Positions 6,987 to 13,126 of a DNA stretch of 20,994 bases are shown piece after piece. Made by a program: the position numbers and the translations under genes. Each line of letters opens with the position of its first letter. Within the stretch, counting starts at the first letter, position 1. The stretch covers positions 1-20,994 of IMG/VR virus record IMGVR_UViG_3300009593_000154. One strand, 5' to 3'. Source of the stretch: a virus. The notes beneath the pieces are model-generated. The model had not been told where the DNA came from and searched no databases. It saw nothing but the letters and a program-made list of their open reading frames with translations.

Positions 6987-7270
6987 TATAGTCTCCTTAT
7001 GTGTTCTGCAAGTTGGTCATAACCTGCATCTTTAATAGCATTATATATTGTAGTTCTATCAGACTTTATAGCTTCTTTCATATAAAAAGCTATAAGTTTC
7101 TCTAAGTGTGCTTTAAACGCTCTTGCCTGATCTCTTATAGCAGGAGGAGCTGTATCGCTAACTTCTACAATCTTTTCCACACACCTACTAGCTACTTCTT
7201 CAGGAGTAAATCCTCTTTTTTCCGTTGTATGGACATTTACTATTGGGTCTTTTGGTAATTCCATTAACAT
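6986..7270 (-). CDS. Conserved small helical neck-region protein, 94 aa
   Basis: The frame opens at a GTG (7279), but I place the start at ATG 7270-7268 (MLMELPKDP) because AGGTGG lies 5 nt before it. The protein is mostly helical: FTPEEVASRCVEKIVEV, a PPAIRDQARAFKAHLEKLI segment, YMKEAIKSDRTTIYNAIKDAG and a C-terminal LAEHIRRL. I know close look-alikes from marine phages in the same neighbourhood (after neck genes, before the MAITQAM protein), where they remain hypothetical. It has no membrane segment. Conservation of position suggests a head-tail joining or assembly-helper role; this is inference. It overlaps the following gene by one base. Confidence 0.78.
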   Translation of the reverse strand: MLMELPKDPIVNVHTTEKRGFTPEEVASRCVEKIVEVSDTAPPAIRDQARAFKAHLEKLIAFYMKEAIKSDRTTIYNAIKDAGYDQLAEHIRRL

Positions 7271-7271
7271 A

Positions 7272-7907
7272 TTATCCACCTACACTAACCTTATTCGCAC
7301 CAGATCTATAAGAATCTGTTACATTTCTAACTTCAGAAATATTTTGAAGTAACGTCATAGATTGTAAATATAATTTCTCATAATTTGCTATTACGTCAGG
7401 TTCTCCTTTTTGGAATCTTATAGCTTCTATAAGCGCACCATTTAAAAGGGCAGAATCAAAATCATCCCCAAGAAATGTAGTACTAGCGGTAACTATAGAT
7501 GTAGGATAATAACCATAATGTAGCTCAACATTATAAGCAGCGTCTGGCGTAGGACCTAATATAAAAAACCCATCAGACCATTGTGAATAATGTTTAGGTG
7601 TACCTGTGGTCGAAGGGTTTGGATAGGCTTCTCGCATAAAATTAACATCTTTATACAACAAAAAACTATGTACATTTGCAGATGATGTATAAATAGACAT
7701 ACTATAGGAATAAAGAAAGTCCGAAGGTATAGATAAATACTTATTACTTGATGTTAATGCAGAAGTTACATTCTTCCGCAACGCAGGTATCTGAACTGTA
7801 TTATAGATCTTTTGCTCTGCTTGCTGAGTAAACATAGCAAACTGATCGTCCGTAAACGTAGTTTCACATATATCTGCTATATTGGTTTTTAAAGATGTGT
7901 AATTCAT
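7272..7907 (-). CDS. Putative neck / head-tail connector protein, 211 aa
   Basis: The N-terminal helical segment MNYTSLKTNIADICETTFTD followed by FTQQAEQKIYNTVQIPALRK, then a YLSIPSDFLYSYSMSI strand and a C-terminal helix (LLNGALIEAIRFQKGEPDVI...YEKLYLQSM), is the layout of phage adaptor or connector proteins that dock under the portal. The order helix pair, beta domain, helix resembles the other candidate adaptor (8790-9479), and the two may form successive neck rings. A GGGA/AAGG element precedes the ATG. The start lies 3 nt after the stop of the 49-aa basic gene. It may also be called a tail tubular-type protein; podovirus-like packaging genes favour a neck role. Confidence 0.72.
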   Translation of the reverse strand: MNYTSLKTNIADICETTFTDDQFAMFTQQAEQKIYNTVQIPALRKNVTSALTSSNKYLSIPSDFLYSYSMSIYTSSANVHSFLLYKDVNFMREAYPNPSTTGTPKHYSQWSDGFFILGPTPDAAYNVELHYGYYPTSIVTASTTFLGDDFDSALLNGALIEAIRFQKGEPDVIANYEKLYLQSMTLLQNISEVRNVTDSYRSGANKVSVGG

Positions 7908-7910
7908 ACC

Positions 7911-8060
7911 TTATCCCATTGGTCCTCTAGCGTATAAGCCTTTTGTTGCTAAACCCCCACCACGCATCTTTACTTTCTTGCCAACCTTCTTGGCATACTT
8001 TTTAGCTTCTTCCTTGCCCTTTTTTGTGTAACTAAAATGTTTTTTTCCTACTTTTGGCAT
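7911..8060 (-). CDS. Small basic neck-region protein with Gly/Arg C-terminal tail, 49 aa
   Basis: This short gene runs from ATG 8060-8058 to TAA 7913-7911, with an ideal AGGAG 6 nt before the start. It encodes MPKVGKKHFSYTKKGKEEAK followed by KYAKKVGKKVKMRGGGLATK and GLYARGPMG. About a third of the residues are Lys or Arg and there is only one acidic pair. The N-terminal half should be a basic helix; the C-terminal half (KMRGGGLATKG) resembles the tails of three other proteins in this neck region (8425-8790, 9872-10087, 10091-10519). I recall similar small proteins in marine phages. Nucleic-acid binding, or a packaged minor virion protein, is plausible. No function is established. Confidence 0.82.
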   Translation of the reverse strand: MPKVGKKHFSYTKKGKEEAKKYAKKVGKKVKMRGGGLATKGLYARGPMG

Positions 8061-8068
8061 TTTTTCTC

Positions 8069-8422
8069 CTAACTTGTTGTCACTGTAACACTACCTACTG
8101 ATCCTGTAGCTTCTAAAGTATTAGGAGATAGTCCATAGTTATTATTCCCATCCCCAACAGGTTTCCACCCCCAATTTATATTTCTACTGCTCGGATATCC
8201 TGTAAAGTCAGGACGTGGATCACGTACTGCCTGGGGGTCACGTACAGGATATAACCCTAACTTGTTTTGAGGATGATCTTCTTCCCAACAATCAGGACAT
8301 GCTTTTAGGTTAGTATTCTTGCCTCGTTTAAACAAATTACGTAATTCTCGTAGTCTATAACGAAATCCGCAGACATCACATTCCGCTATTACTTTTTTAC
8401 TGGAAGCATACGCTACACTCAT
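8069..8422 (-). CDS. Zinc-ribbon-like neck-region protein, 117 aa
   Basis: The N-terminal 50 residues carry two CxxC pairs: C15-x2-C18 (ECDVCGFRYRLRELR) and C42-x2-C45 (ACPDCWEEDHPQ), spaced as in a zinc ribbon. A basic stretch (LRELRNLFKRGKN) lies between them. The C-terminal half is Pro/Asn/Gly-rich and probably extended (VRDPQAVRDPRPD). I recall proteins of this pattern near neck genes of marine phages, always of unknown function. Metal binding is a good inference; DNA binding or stabilisation of a neck assembly is a guess. The ribosome-binding site (AGGTAAAAATG) is formed by the last codon and stop of the upstream gene, so the two are coupled. Confidence 0.8.
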   Translation of the reverse strand: MSVAYASSKKVIAECDVCGFRYRLRELRNLFKRGKNTNLKACPDCWEEDHPQNKLGLYPVRDPQAVRDPRPDFTGYPSSRNINWGWKPVGDGNNNYGLSPNTLEATGSVGSVTVTTS

Positions 8423-8424
8423 TT

Positions 8425-8790
8425 TTACCTCATTTTAACAGGTCTTACGCCTTTTTTGGCAATACCCGATCCACGGACTTTTTTACTCTTTTTGACTTTA
8501 CCCCCTGCTTTTTTACCTTCAGGTAAGTCAGGTCTTTTCATCATGTTAAATATTGGAAACGTAGGATCATCACCCCCTGCGCTTCCTCCACCTTTACTCC
8601 GCGACGCTCTTCTTTGCTCACGCTCTTTTCTTTGTTGTTCAAACTTTTTTATGTCTGCTTGTCTCTTTAGTCGTTTAAGGTCTTGTGTATAATCTACACT
8701 TTGGAAGTACTTATCAAAAGCCCGTTCGGGACTCATGTTAGCAATATTTTTTAATTGTGCTTTTGCTATCCTTCTTCCTTCGTAACTCAC
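8425..8790 (-). CDS. Basic protein with shared C-terminal tail (copy C), 121 aa
   Basis: The start is GTG (8790-8788), with GGGAG 6 nt upstream, and it shares its G with the stop (TAG) of the preceding gene. The N-terminal 60 residues are helical and very basic (SPERAFDKYFQSVDYTQDLK, then KKFEQQRKEREQRRASRSKG). A GGGSAGGD linker and a PTFPIFNMMKRPDLPEG segment lead into the terminal module GKKAGGKVKKSKKVRGSG followed by IAKKGVRPVKMR. The last module is nearly the same as in the 142-aa protein at 10091-10519, and its DNA includes exact direct repeats with both other tail genes. Polycationic character suggests contact with DNA or with acidic virion surfaces; the function is unknown. Confidence 0.82.
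   Translation of the reverse strand: MSYEGRRIAKAQLKNIANMSPERAFDKYFQSVDYTQDLKRLKRQADIKKFEQQRKEREQRRASRSKGGGSAGGDDPTFPIFNMMKRPDLPEGKKAGGKVKKSKKVRGSGIAKKGVRPVKMR
8427..8506. repeat. Direct repeat unit, tail-coding end of gene 8425-8790 (pairs with 10093-10172)
   Basis: These 80 bp align without gaps to 10093-10172 with about 72 identities by hand count; the right-hand 36 bp (8471-8506) are identical to 10137-10172. The repeat encodes the shared C-terminal tail from KVKKSKKVRG to VKMR and includes the AGGTA that serves as ribosome-binding site for the next gene. Synonymous positions are also conserved in the identical block, so recent duplication or gene conversion is likely. Confidence 0.88.
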
Positions 8791-9479
8791 TATATTCTCC
8801 CTACTCGTGGTATAAACCGTTCAGATGTTTTCTCCCTGTCTTCTCCTGCGGCTAAAGCGTATTGCTCTTCGTAATCTGTTTTTAATGCAGGTATACGTGC
8901 TGCAAGTTCAGGAGTTTTCATAGCTATATTATAAGCAAGACCTGCTACCAGACAAGGTAAAAAACGAAAGTTTATATCAGGCGTTTCAGCTCCATTACCT
9001 GCGTCTTCTATTCTTCGTAAACGCCAATATACAAACGTATACGTCGTAGAAGAATCGGGTACGGGCCATAAGTTTATCTTAGGAGCGGGTTGTAGTCGTT
9101 CTACCCATACCTGAAGAGGTCTACCTTGTGTTAACTTGTTTGGTATAGCCGAGTAGCTACCCACACCAATACGTGTTACGGAAAGGTCTGATTGAGTAGT
9201 TGTATTCCCTGCGTTTGTCCGTATGACATGGTCTAAAAGATCTATGGTATCCGCGGGAAGTGTATATTGGGAAGTTCCTGCTGTTAAAGTCTGAGTTCCA
9301 CTATCAATAGTCCATAAGTTTAGACCTCTGTTCTGCCACTCAATAGTCAATAAATTCATAGACCTACGAGCAGTTCTTAAATCATACCCAGACTGTAATG
9401 GACGACCCGCACGTTCCCAGGCTTCTTCAGCGATCTCTGTGAAATCCATTTCAAATGCTGTAGTTCCTGACGTAGCCAT
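8790..9479 (-). CDS. Head-tail adaptor / neck protein (P22 gp4- or T7 gp11-like), 229 aa
   Basis: The pattern is that of the portal-adjacent adaptor: FTEIAEEAWERAGRPLQ and RTARRSMNLLTIEWQNRGLN form the first helices. These are followed by LWTIDSGTQTLTAGTSQYTL and a PADTIDLLDHVI segment, then a beta region with GRPLQVWVERL and KINLWPVPDSSTTYTFVYW. A C-terminal helix, PCLVAGLAYNIAMKTPELAA, closes the domain. Adaptors of this type bind the portal after packaging and start the tail. It is the best neck candidate in the window. Only a weak, distant ribosome-binding site (AAGGA about 13 nt away) precedes the ATG, so coupling to the upstream gene that ends 7 nt earlier is likely. The exact P22 or T7 equivalence cannot be settled by eye. 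Confidence 0.8.
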   Translation of the reverse strand: MATSGTTAFEMDFTEIAEEAWERAGRPLQSGYDLRTARRSMNLLTIEWQNRGLNLWTIDSGTQTLTAGTSQYTLPADTIDLLDHVIRTNAGNTTTQSDLSVTRIGVGSYSAIPNKLTQGRPLQVWVERLQPAPKINLWPVPDSSTTYTFVYWRLRRIEDAGNGAETPDINFRFLPCLVAGLAYNIAMKTPELAARIPALKTDYEEQYALAAGEDREKTSERFIPRVGRI

Positions 9480-9485
9480 TGGATA

Positions 9486-9854
9486 TTAATTTTCCTTGTT
9501 GGGGGTATGTAGAACTGAAGCAAAGTACTCGTCAACTTCTGCTAACAAATCACTTTTAGTTTTACGTCTATCCAATTCTATTCCATGATCTCTCATTAAA
9601 GATTCTAATTCTACTTTGGTCATAGATTCATAATTAGGAGCATCAGAAGTAATTGCTTTCTCAATAATTTCTTCTACAGCTCCTTCCGCTACTTCTTCTA
9701 CAGGGGCAGGTTCTGGTGTCCCTTCTATCATTGCTTTGGCTTCAGCTTCGGTCATTATAGTTGTAGTCACAAGTTTATCGTCCTCGTTCATAACGTTATA
9801 AACAGGATTGTCGTTAATATCCGTACCAACTTGAACCATTTTTAAATTTGACAT
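9486..9854 (-). CDS. Acidic protein with C-terminal HeH/SAP-like domain, 122 aa
   Basis: Residues 1-45 form a small beta segment (MVQVGTDINDNPVYNVMNED) with a following helix. Residues 46-72 are a Glu/Pro/Ala-rich acidic linker. Residues about 78-111 (SMTKVELESLMRDHGIELDR, then KTKSDLLAEVDEYF) have the helix-extended loop-helix pattern of HeH/SAP/LEM-type domains, including the GIxLxxxxTKxDL core. Such domains usually contact nucleic acid or protein partners and occur in several phage structural and packaging proteins. AGGAG lies 6 nt before the ATG. Its acidity contrasts with the very basic proteins immediately upstream (9872-10087 and 10091-10519), so an interaction with them is conceivable. 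The domain call is from pattern recognition only. Confidence 0.78.
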   Translation of the reverse strand: MSNLKMVQVGTDINDNPVYNVMNEDDKLVTTTIMTEAEAKAMIEGTPEPAPVEEVAEGAVEEIIEKAITSDAPNYESMTKVELESLMRDHGIELDRRKTKSDLLAEVDEYFASVLHTPNKEN

Positions 9855-9871
9855 AGTTATCTCCTAAATAA

Positions 9872-10087
9872 TTATCTGTACTTACACTTTTTTACACCCC
9901 GTTTAGCAATACCTGCTCCACGGACTTTACCACCTTTTTTGTAGGCTTTAATTTTTCCACCTGCTTTTTTACCTTCAGGTTCTATAATAACCCCTTTCGA
10001 CCTAGCATATTGCTGAAGACTCATTACATTCTGAATAGCGTCGTCATCAAAATATTCGTTACGTACCTGTTGTTCTTCTTCGTCCAT
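9872..10087 (-). CDS. Basic protein with shared C-terminal tail (copy B), 71 aa
   Basis: An acidic N-terminal half (MDEEEQQVRNEYFDDDAIQN, then VMSLQQYARSKGV) is followed by EPEGKKAGGKIKAYKKGG and the tail KVRGAGIAKRGVKKCKYR. The tail is shared with the proteins at 10091-10519 and 8425-8790 but carries a duplicated KKGGK element and a CKYR end instead of VKMR. At DNA level, its EGKKAGG coding stretch (9960-9980) is identical to that of 8425-8790, while its RGAGIAK stretch is closer to 10091-10519, so this copy is a mosaic. The ribosome-binding site AGG lies in the last codon of the upstream gene. The opposed charges of the two halves are unusual for so small a protein. Function unknown. Confidence 0.8.
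   Translation of the reverse strand: MDEEEQQVRNEYFDDDAIQNVMSLQQYARSKGVIIEPEGKKAGGKIKAYKKGGKVRGAGIAKRGVKKCKYR
9960..9980. repeat. 21-bp exact direct repeat shared with 8504-8524
   Basis: The 21 bp at 9960-9980 (71-aa gene) and 8504-8524 (121-aa gene) are identical and encode PEGKKAGG-type sequence just before each basic tail. Together with the 80-bp unit this shows that tail pieces have been exchanged among the three genes. Confidence 0.85.
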
Positions 10088-10090
10088 AAT

Positions 10091-10519
10091 CTACCTCATT
10101 TTAACGGGTCTTACACCCTGTTTAGCAATACCTGCCCCACGGACTTTTTTACTCTTTTTGACTTTACCCCCTTGGTTCAAGTTGCCCCAGCGTCCAGGAA
10201 ATTTTTCTTTTAACTCTCTTTTTGTCATATCGAGTTCTCCAGAAAGATTCATATCTTTAGCCTTAGTAGGGTCTATACCAAAACTTCTTGCTTTAGGGGC
10301 ATCCTTACCGTATTCCCTTCTTAAACCAACATCTTTAAGATGAGCATCTGATATTAGCTTCCTCTCTTCCCTTTTCATGTCTTTACCTGATTCTCCACGT
10401 CCTTCCCATCTAGCTCGACGCTCTTTATCCCACTCTTTTTTTCTTCCAAGCACGTCTAAACTTTCACCTCTTGGTCCGCTTCTTCGTCGTCTAATATTTC
10501 CTCTAAATCTATCACTCAT
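10091..10519 (-). CDS. Highly basic protein with shared C-terminal tail (copy A), 142 aa
   Basis: The N-terminus is arginine-rich (MSDRFRGNIRRRRSGPRGES). The centre is a charged helical region (KKEWDKERRARWEGRGESGK, then KREERKLISDAH) with a TKRELKEKFPGRWG segment. The last 26 residues, GGKVKKSKKVRGAGIAKQ then GVRPVKMR, form the shared tail. The net charge is strongly positive throughout and the protein has no cysteine. A role as a DNA-contacting internal or neck protein is plausible; a minor scaffold-type helper is an alternative. AGGAG precedes the ATG by 6 nt. Its 3' end, covering the tail, stop and downstream ribosome-binding site, is repeated almost intact at the end of 8425-8790. Confidence 0.8.
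   Translation of the reverse strand: MSDRFRGNIRRRRSGPRGESLDVLGRKKEWDKERRARWEGRGESGKDMKREERKLISDAHLKDVGLRREYGKDAPKARSFGIDPTKAKDMNLSGELDMTKRELKEKFPGRWGNLNQGGKVKKSKKVRGAGIAKQGVRPVKMR
10093..10172. repeat. Direct repeat unit, tail-coding end of gene 10091-10519 (pairs with 8427-8506)
   Basis: This is the partner of the 80-bp unit in the 121-aa gene, 1,666 bp away in the same orientation. Its left half also resembles 9898-9930 in the 71-aa gene (GTTTAGCAATACCTG shared), linking all three tail genes at nucleotide level. Confidence 0.88.
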
Positions 10520-10528
10520 TTTCTTCTC

Positions 10529-11131
10529 CTATCCATAAAATACGGTTAGCATATCAGTGACATCCAGAGTATATTGCACTGTCATACCACTATCAAACAA
10601 AACACCATTGTCAGGAATGGTTCTATCGGTATTTGTGTTTGCTGTTCCAATAGTTCTAGCTGTAAAAAGAACTGTGCCATCTTCTGGCGCACCGTTGTAA
10701 AACGATACTGTACCTGCTGTACCCCCAGAAACAATATTCATACCTTTAAGTCGTATTCTATTACTTCCTTCAACAGCTTGAGCGCAAAGAGACCCTGAAC
10801 CTACTGTTATATTATCTGCGTATTGTGCAGAACATTCAACTGCTGATACAGTCAAGAAATACTTAGCCCCTGCAACAGTTTCTGCTGAACTAGTTGACGT
10901 TATAACTTCTGTCATAGCATCACCAAAAACATCTGTACCTGTAATAGTACAGGTTTTAGCGTTATCACTTGTGCCTGCTGTAGTTACTGTAACATTTCTA
11001 GCCTGACCACCTGCGTGGGTAGTATTAGCCATAGTTGCTGAAGTATTGGGTCGGGCTGCAGTAACAAGACGAGTAGCACTAGCGGCATTTGTATCAGATA
11101 TTGTTAATACCTTTACGTCTGAAATCGCCAT
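10529..11131 (-). CDS. Beta-rich virion structural protein, 200 aa
   Basis: It starts MAISDVKVLTISDTNAASAT with AGGAG 7 nt upstream. The sequence is Thr/Ala/Gly/Val-rich with alternating strands: GQARNVTVTTAGTSDNAKTC, DVFGDAMTEVITSTSS, AGAKYFLTVSAVECS, NRIRLKGMNIVSGGTAG, TVQYTLDVTDMLTVFYG. This resembles two similar beta domains in a row, as in capsid-decorating or tail-tube-like proteins. I recognise the general type from marine phages but not a named family. It is separated from the upstream 301-aa gene by a GC-rich hairpin, which may set its level relative to that protein. The virion location is inferred from composition and position. Confidence 0.75.
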   Translation of the reverse strand: MAISDVKVLTISDTNAASATRLVTAARPNTSATMANTTHAGGQARNVTVTTAGTSDNAKTCTITGTDVFGDAMTEVITSTSSAETVAGAKYFLTVSAVECSAQYADNITVGSGSLCAQAVEGSNRIRLKGMNIVSGGTAGTVSFYNGAPEDGTVLFTARTIGTANTNTDRTIPDNGVLFDSGMTVQYTLDVTDMLTVFYG

Positions 11132-11150
11132 TTACATCTCCTATAAAGTT

Positions 11151-11171
11151 GGAGGGGGGGTTACCCCCTCC
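11151..11171 (-). terminator. GC-rich hairpin between two virion genes (terminator or attenuator)
   Basis: On the plus strand GGAGGGGG (11151-11158) faces CCCCCTCC (11164-11171) across a 5-nt loop, a perfect 8-bp stem. It lies just after the stop of the 301-aa gene and 20 nt before the next start. On the minus strand it is followed by AACTTTAT rather than a long U tract, so termination may be partial. The next gene's AGGAG lies only about 10 nt beyond the stem. It could also act as an mRNA 3'-end stabiliser. Confidence 0.6.
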
Positions 11172-11178
11172 TGATTAA

Positions 11179-12084
11179 TTAATGTATATTCATCCAAATG
11201 AGAGAATATTCTGTAGTAGCGTTAACAGCCATAACTTGCCCAATATTAACAAGTGTTGACCCTGAACTTGGCTCAACAGCTCCTGCCGTAGAATCTGATC
11301 TCATGCAATTATGCCCAAGAACTAGAGTTCCTTCTGTCAACAATGCCTGTGGACCAGATACTGTAAACCAAGCATAGTAATCTGCTGTCGTGTCAATAAC
11401 AGTAGCACCCATAACTGCTCCTGCTTCTGCTGTAGGAGCAACAACAACTTGCGAATATGGGTTATGGACTAAAGAAAGTTGAGAACTTGTTGTCAAGGCT
11501 GTTGCTACTGGGTCATAAGTTGTTATCACAACACTAGGGTCTGCTGAATGGTCATGTGCAGGGTTAGATTTTACCCTCATTGTCTGACCTTCACCATTAA
11601 CATCATTTGCCCATAAATAGCCATCAGCGTACTCATTAAGTGTTAAATCATTACCGCCTGTTTCCACAGATATAGCTGTTTCTCCTGCACTAACAGCAGA
11701 AGTAGCGGTCATGTTTAAGTGGTTTGAATCTTGAGCTTGATGTGCAACAAGTTTCCCTGCGGTAATAGCAGTACCACCATTCAAACCATAACGATAAACA
11801 TTATTACCATAAATAAGTATAGTTCCTAGTGGGAATAATTGGGTTGAACTTTCTGCCCAAGGGTTAGCTGTTCCGTACTGACTACCGCCTTTACCGATAA
11901 CTAAATCGGAAGGACCATAACCTGTAGCTGCAGCGTATTGTAAGTGTGAACCACCTTTTAGGTATAAATTACCTGATGAGTTCATGTTTGAGTATTCGGT
12001 ATAAGTACCTAAAGTACTACTTTTAGTAACAGTTTTAAAACCGTTCTCAGAGCGTACTGCTCCTTTAAATGTGGTATTAGCCAT
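11179..12084 (-). CDS. Virion structural protein, 301 aa (capsid-associated candidate)
   Basis: It starts MANTTFKGAVRSENGFKTVT with AAGGAG 7 nt upstream. The first 100 residues contain repeated Gly-rich turns (GNLYLKGGSHLQYAAATGYG, LVIGKGGSQYGT). The remainder is beta-rich with DNHLNMTATSAVSAGETAIS-like strands, LTLNEYADGYLWANDVNGEG, and a C-terminal TLVNIGQVMAVNATTEYSLI. No enzymatic motif, signal peptide or coiled coil is visible. Proteins with this MANTTFKGxVR start are structural in marine phages as I remember them. Position immediately after the major capsid protein, isolated by hairpins on both sides, suggests a separately tuned, probably abundant capsid component such as a decoration or head-fibre protein. 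Confidence 0.75.
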   Translation of the reverse strand: MANTTFKGAVRSENGFKTVTKSSTLGTYTEYSNMNSSGNLYLKGGSHLQYAAATGYGPSDLVIGKGGSQYGTANPWAESSTQLFPLGTILIYGNNVYRYGLNGGTAITAGKLVAHQAQDSNHLNMTATSAVSAGETAISVETGGNDLTLNEYADGYLWANDVNGEGQTMRVKSNPAHDHSADPSVVITTYDPVATALTTSSQLSLVHNPYSQVVVAPTAEAGAVMGATVIDTTADYYAWFTVSGPQALLTEGTLVLGHNCMRSDSTAGAVEPSSGSTLVNIGQVMAVNATTEYSLIWMNIH

Positions 12085-12154
12085 GTTTATCTCCTTGTCT
12101 TGGCTGTTGTCAGCTACACCATGTAACTGTCAAGGTAAGGGTAGTATAAAGTAA

Positions 12155-12184
12155 AAAGGGACAACCCGCAAGAGTCATCCCTTT
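12155..12184 (-). terminator. Intrinsic terminator after the major capsid gene
   Basis: AAAGGGACAAC (12155-12165) pairs with GTCATCCCTTT (12174-12184): 11 pairs including two G-U wobbles, across an 8-nt loop. Read on the minus strand, the stem is followed by UUUUUACUUU, a usable U tract. It sits 22 nt after the capsid-gene stop, within the 121-nt gap before the next gene. It probably lowers read-through or protects the capsid mRNA 3' end. The plus-strand reading also gives ATTTTT after the stem, but there is no plus-strand gene to terminate. Confidence 0.8.
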
Positions 12185-12205
12185 AATTTTTAATTAATCA
12201 AGCTA

Positions 12206-13114
12206 TTAAGCTCCTGGCGAACCATATATTCCTAATGGATCAGATACACCGAAAGAATATCTTTCTCTAGCCTTATATCGGCTATTGCCTGTATCAAAGT
12301 CAGCATCCATAGATGTCGCCATTGCAGCTCTGGTAAAGTGCTTAAGACCGTTAGGTACATCAGTTAACATGAACCATGCGTCAGTGTCAGTTAAATAATG
12401 ATTAACACTCCAACCTTCAGGAACAGCGCTCATGCTACGTAACGCATTGATATCGTTGTCCGCTGTAGATACTCGACCAGTAGACTCAAGTAATCTAGTC
12501 GCAACAAACTGTAAGTCTGCTGGAATGATTAACTTCTTAGGCTTTGCTGCGATAAGAAGTCCTCTTTCGTCTGTCCAACCTGCGATCTGAATAATAGCCG
12601 CTTCCAAGGAAGTTTCATTAAGATCAGCCGCGGTTGATGGTTCATTGGAGTTAGTACCACCTGAAACTAATGGGTGTGCAGTAGAACAAAGCTCCACTCC
12701 ATCTCCATAAGTAGTACCAGAGTCAAAAGCATTATTCAAAATTGAAGCTGCTTTAACCTGTTTTGTGTACGCCATAGCACGAGCAAGCGCTTTAGTATAA
12801 CGAGATGATAAAGAATCATACAAGTTATCCTCAATAGCCTCTTCAGTAATTGAAAAGCCCATTGCGATTGTCTCATGGTTATAGCGAGCTGTGAAAGCCT
12901 CTTGAGCATTGTCGTATTCGATGGCAGAGCCTTCGTCTTTGACTGGTGCTGCGGAGAAGCCTGATAGCTTAGTTTCCTCTTCAAAAGAACGGTCAGAACT
13001 TTCTGATTCGAAAATGTCCTTATGTTCCTCACCGTACTTTGCATACTCTAAACCGAATAATGCGTTCAAGCCAGGAAGTAGTTCTTTAAGGAGTTGTGCG
13101 CGTGAAATAGCCAT
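12206..13114 (-). CDS. Major capsid protein (HK97-type fold, Mu gpT-like family), 302 aa
   Basis: The position after portal, co-chaperonin and scaffold and the sequence pattern both support the major capsid protein. An N-terminal helix region MAISRAQLLKELLPGLNALF leads to an E-loop-like segment (EEETKLSGFSAAPVKDEGSA), then YNHETIAMGFSITEEAIED and a long spine-like helix (RYTKALARAMAYTKQVKAAS). After this come CSTAHPLVSGG, a PKKLIIPADLQFVATRLLES strand-helix and a C-terminal FGVSDPLGIYGSPGA. The HP and LIxPADL elements are typical of Mu gpT-like heads. The ribosome-binding site AGGAG is ideal, consistent with high output, and a terminator follows the gene. At 302 aa it fits the family's usual 290-310. 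No cleavage site or protease is apparent. Confidence 0.88.
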   Translation of the reverse strand: MAISRAQLLKELLPGLNALFGLEYAKYGEEHKDIFESESSDRSFEEETKLSGFSAAPVKDEGSAIEYDNAQEAFTARYNHETIAMGFSITEEAIEDNLYDSLSSRYTKALARAMAYTKQVKAASILNNAFDSGTTYGDGVELCSTAHPLVSGGTNSNEPSTAADLNETSLEAAIIQIAGWTDERGLLIAAKPKKLIIPADLQFVATRLLESTGRVSTADNDINALRSMSAVPEGWSVNHYLTDTDAWFMLTDVPNGLKHFTRAAMATSMDADFDTGNSRYKARERYSFGVSDPLGIYGSPGA

Positions 13115-13126
13115 TATTTATCTCCT

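Noticed and set aside
8456-8692. 78-aa plus-strand frame with hydrophobic Leu/Phe/Pro-rich sequence, resembling a membrane protein
   Set aside because: The hydrophobicity is the complement of Lys/Arg-rich codons in the basic gene at 8425-8790, so it is an antisense artefact.
12736-13044. 102-aa minus-strand frame inside the major capsid gene
   Set aside because: It is an alternative frame of the capsid gene with low-complexity Leu/Lys/Arg sequence and no plausible start signal.
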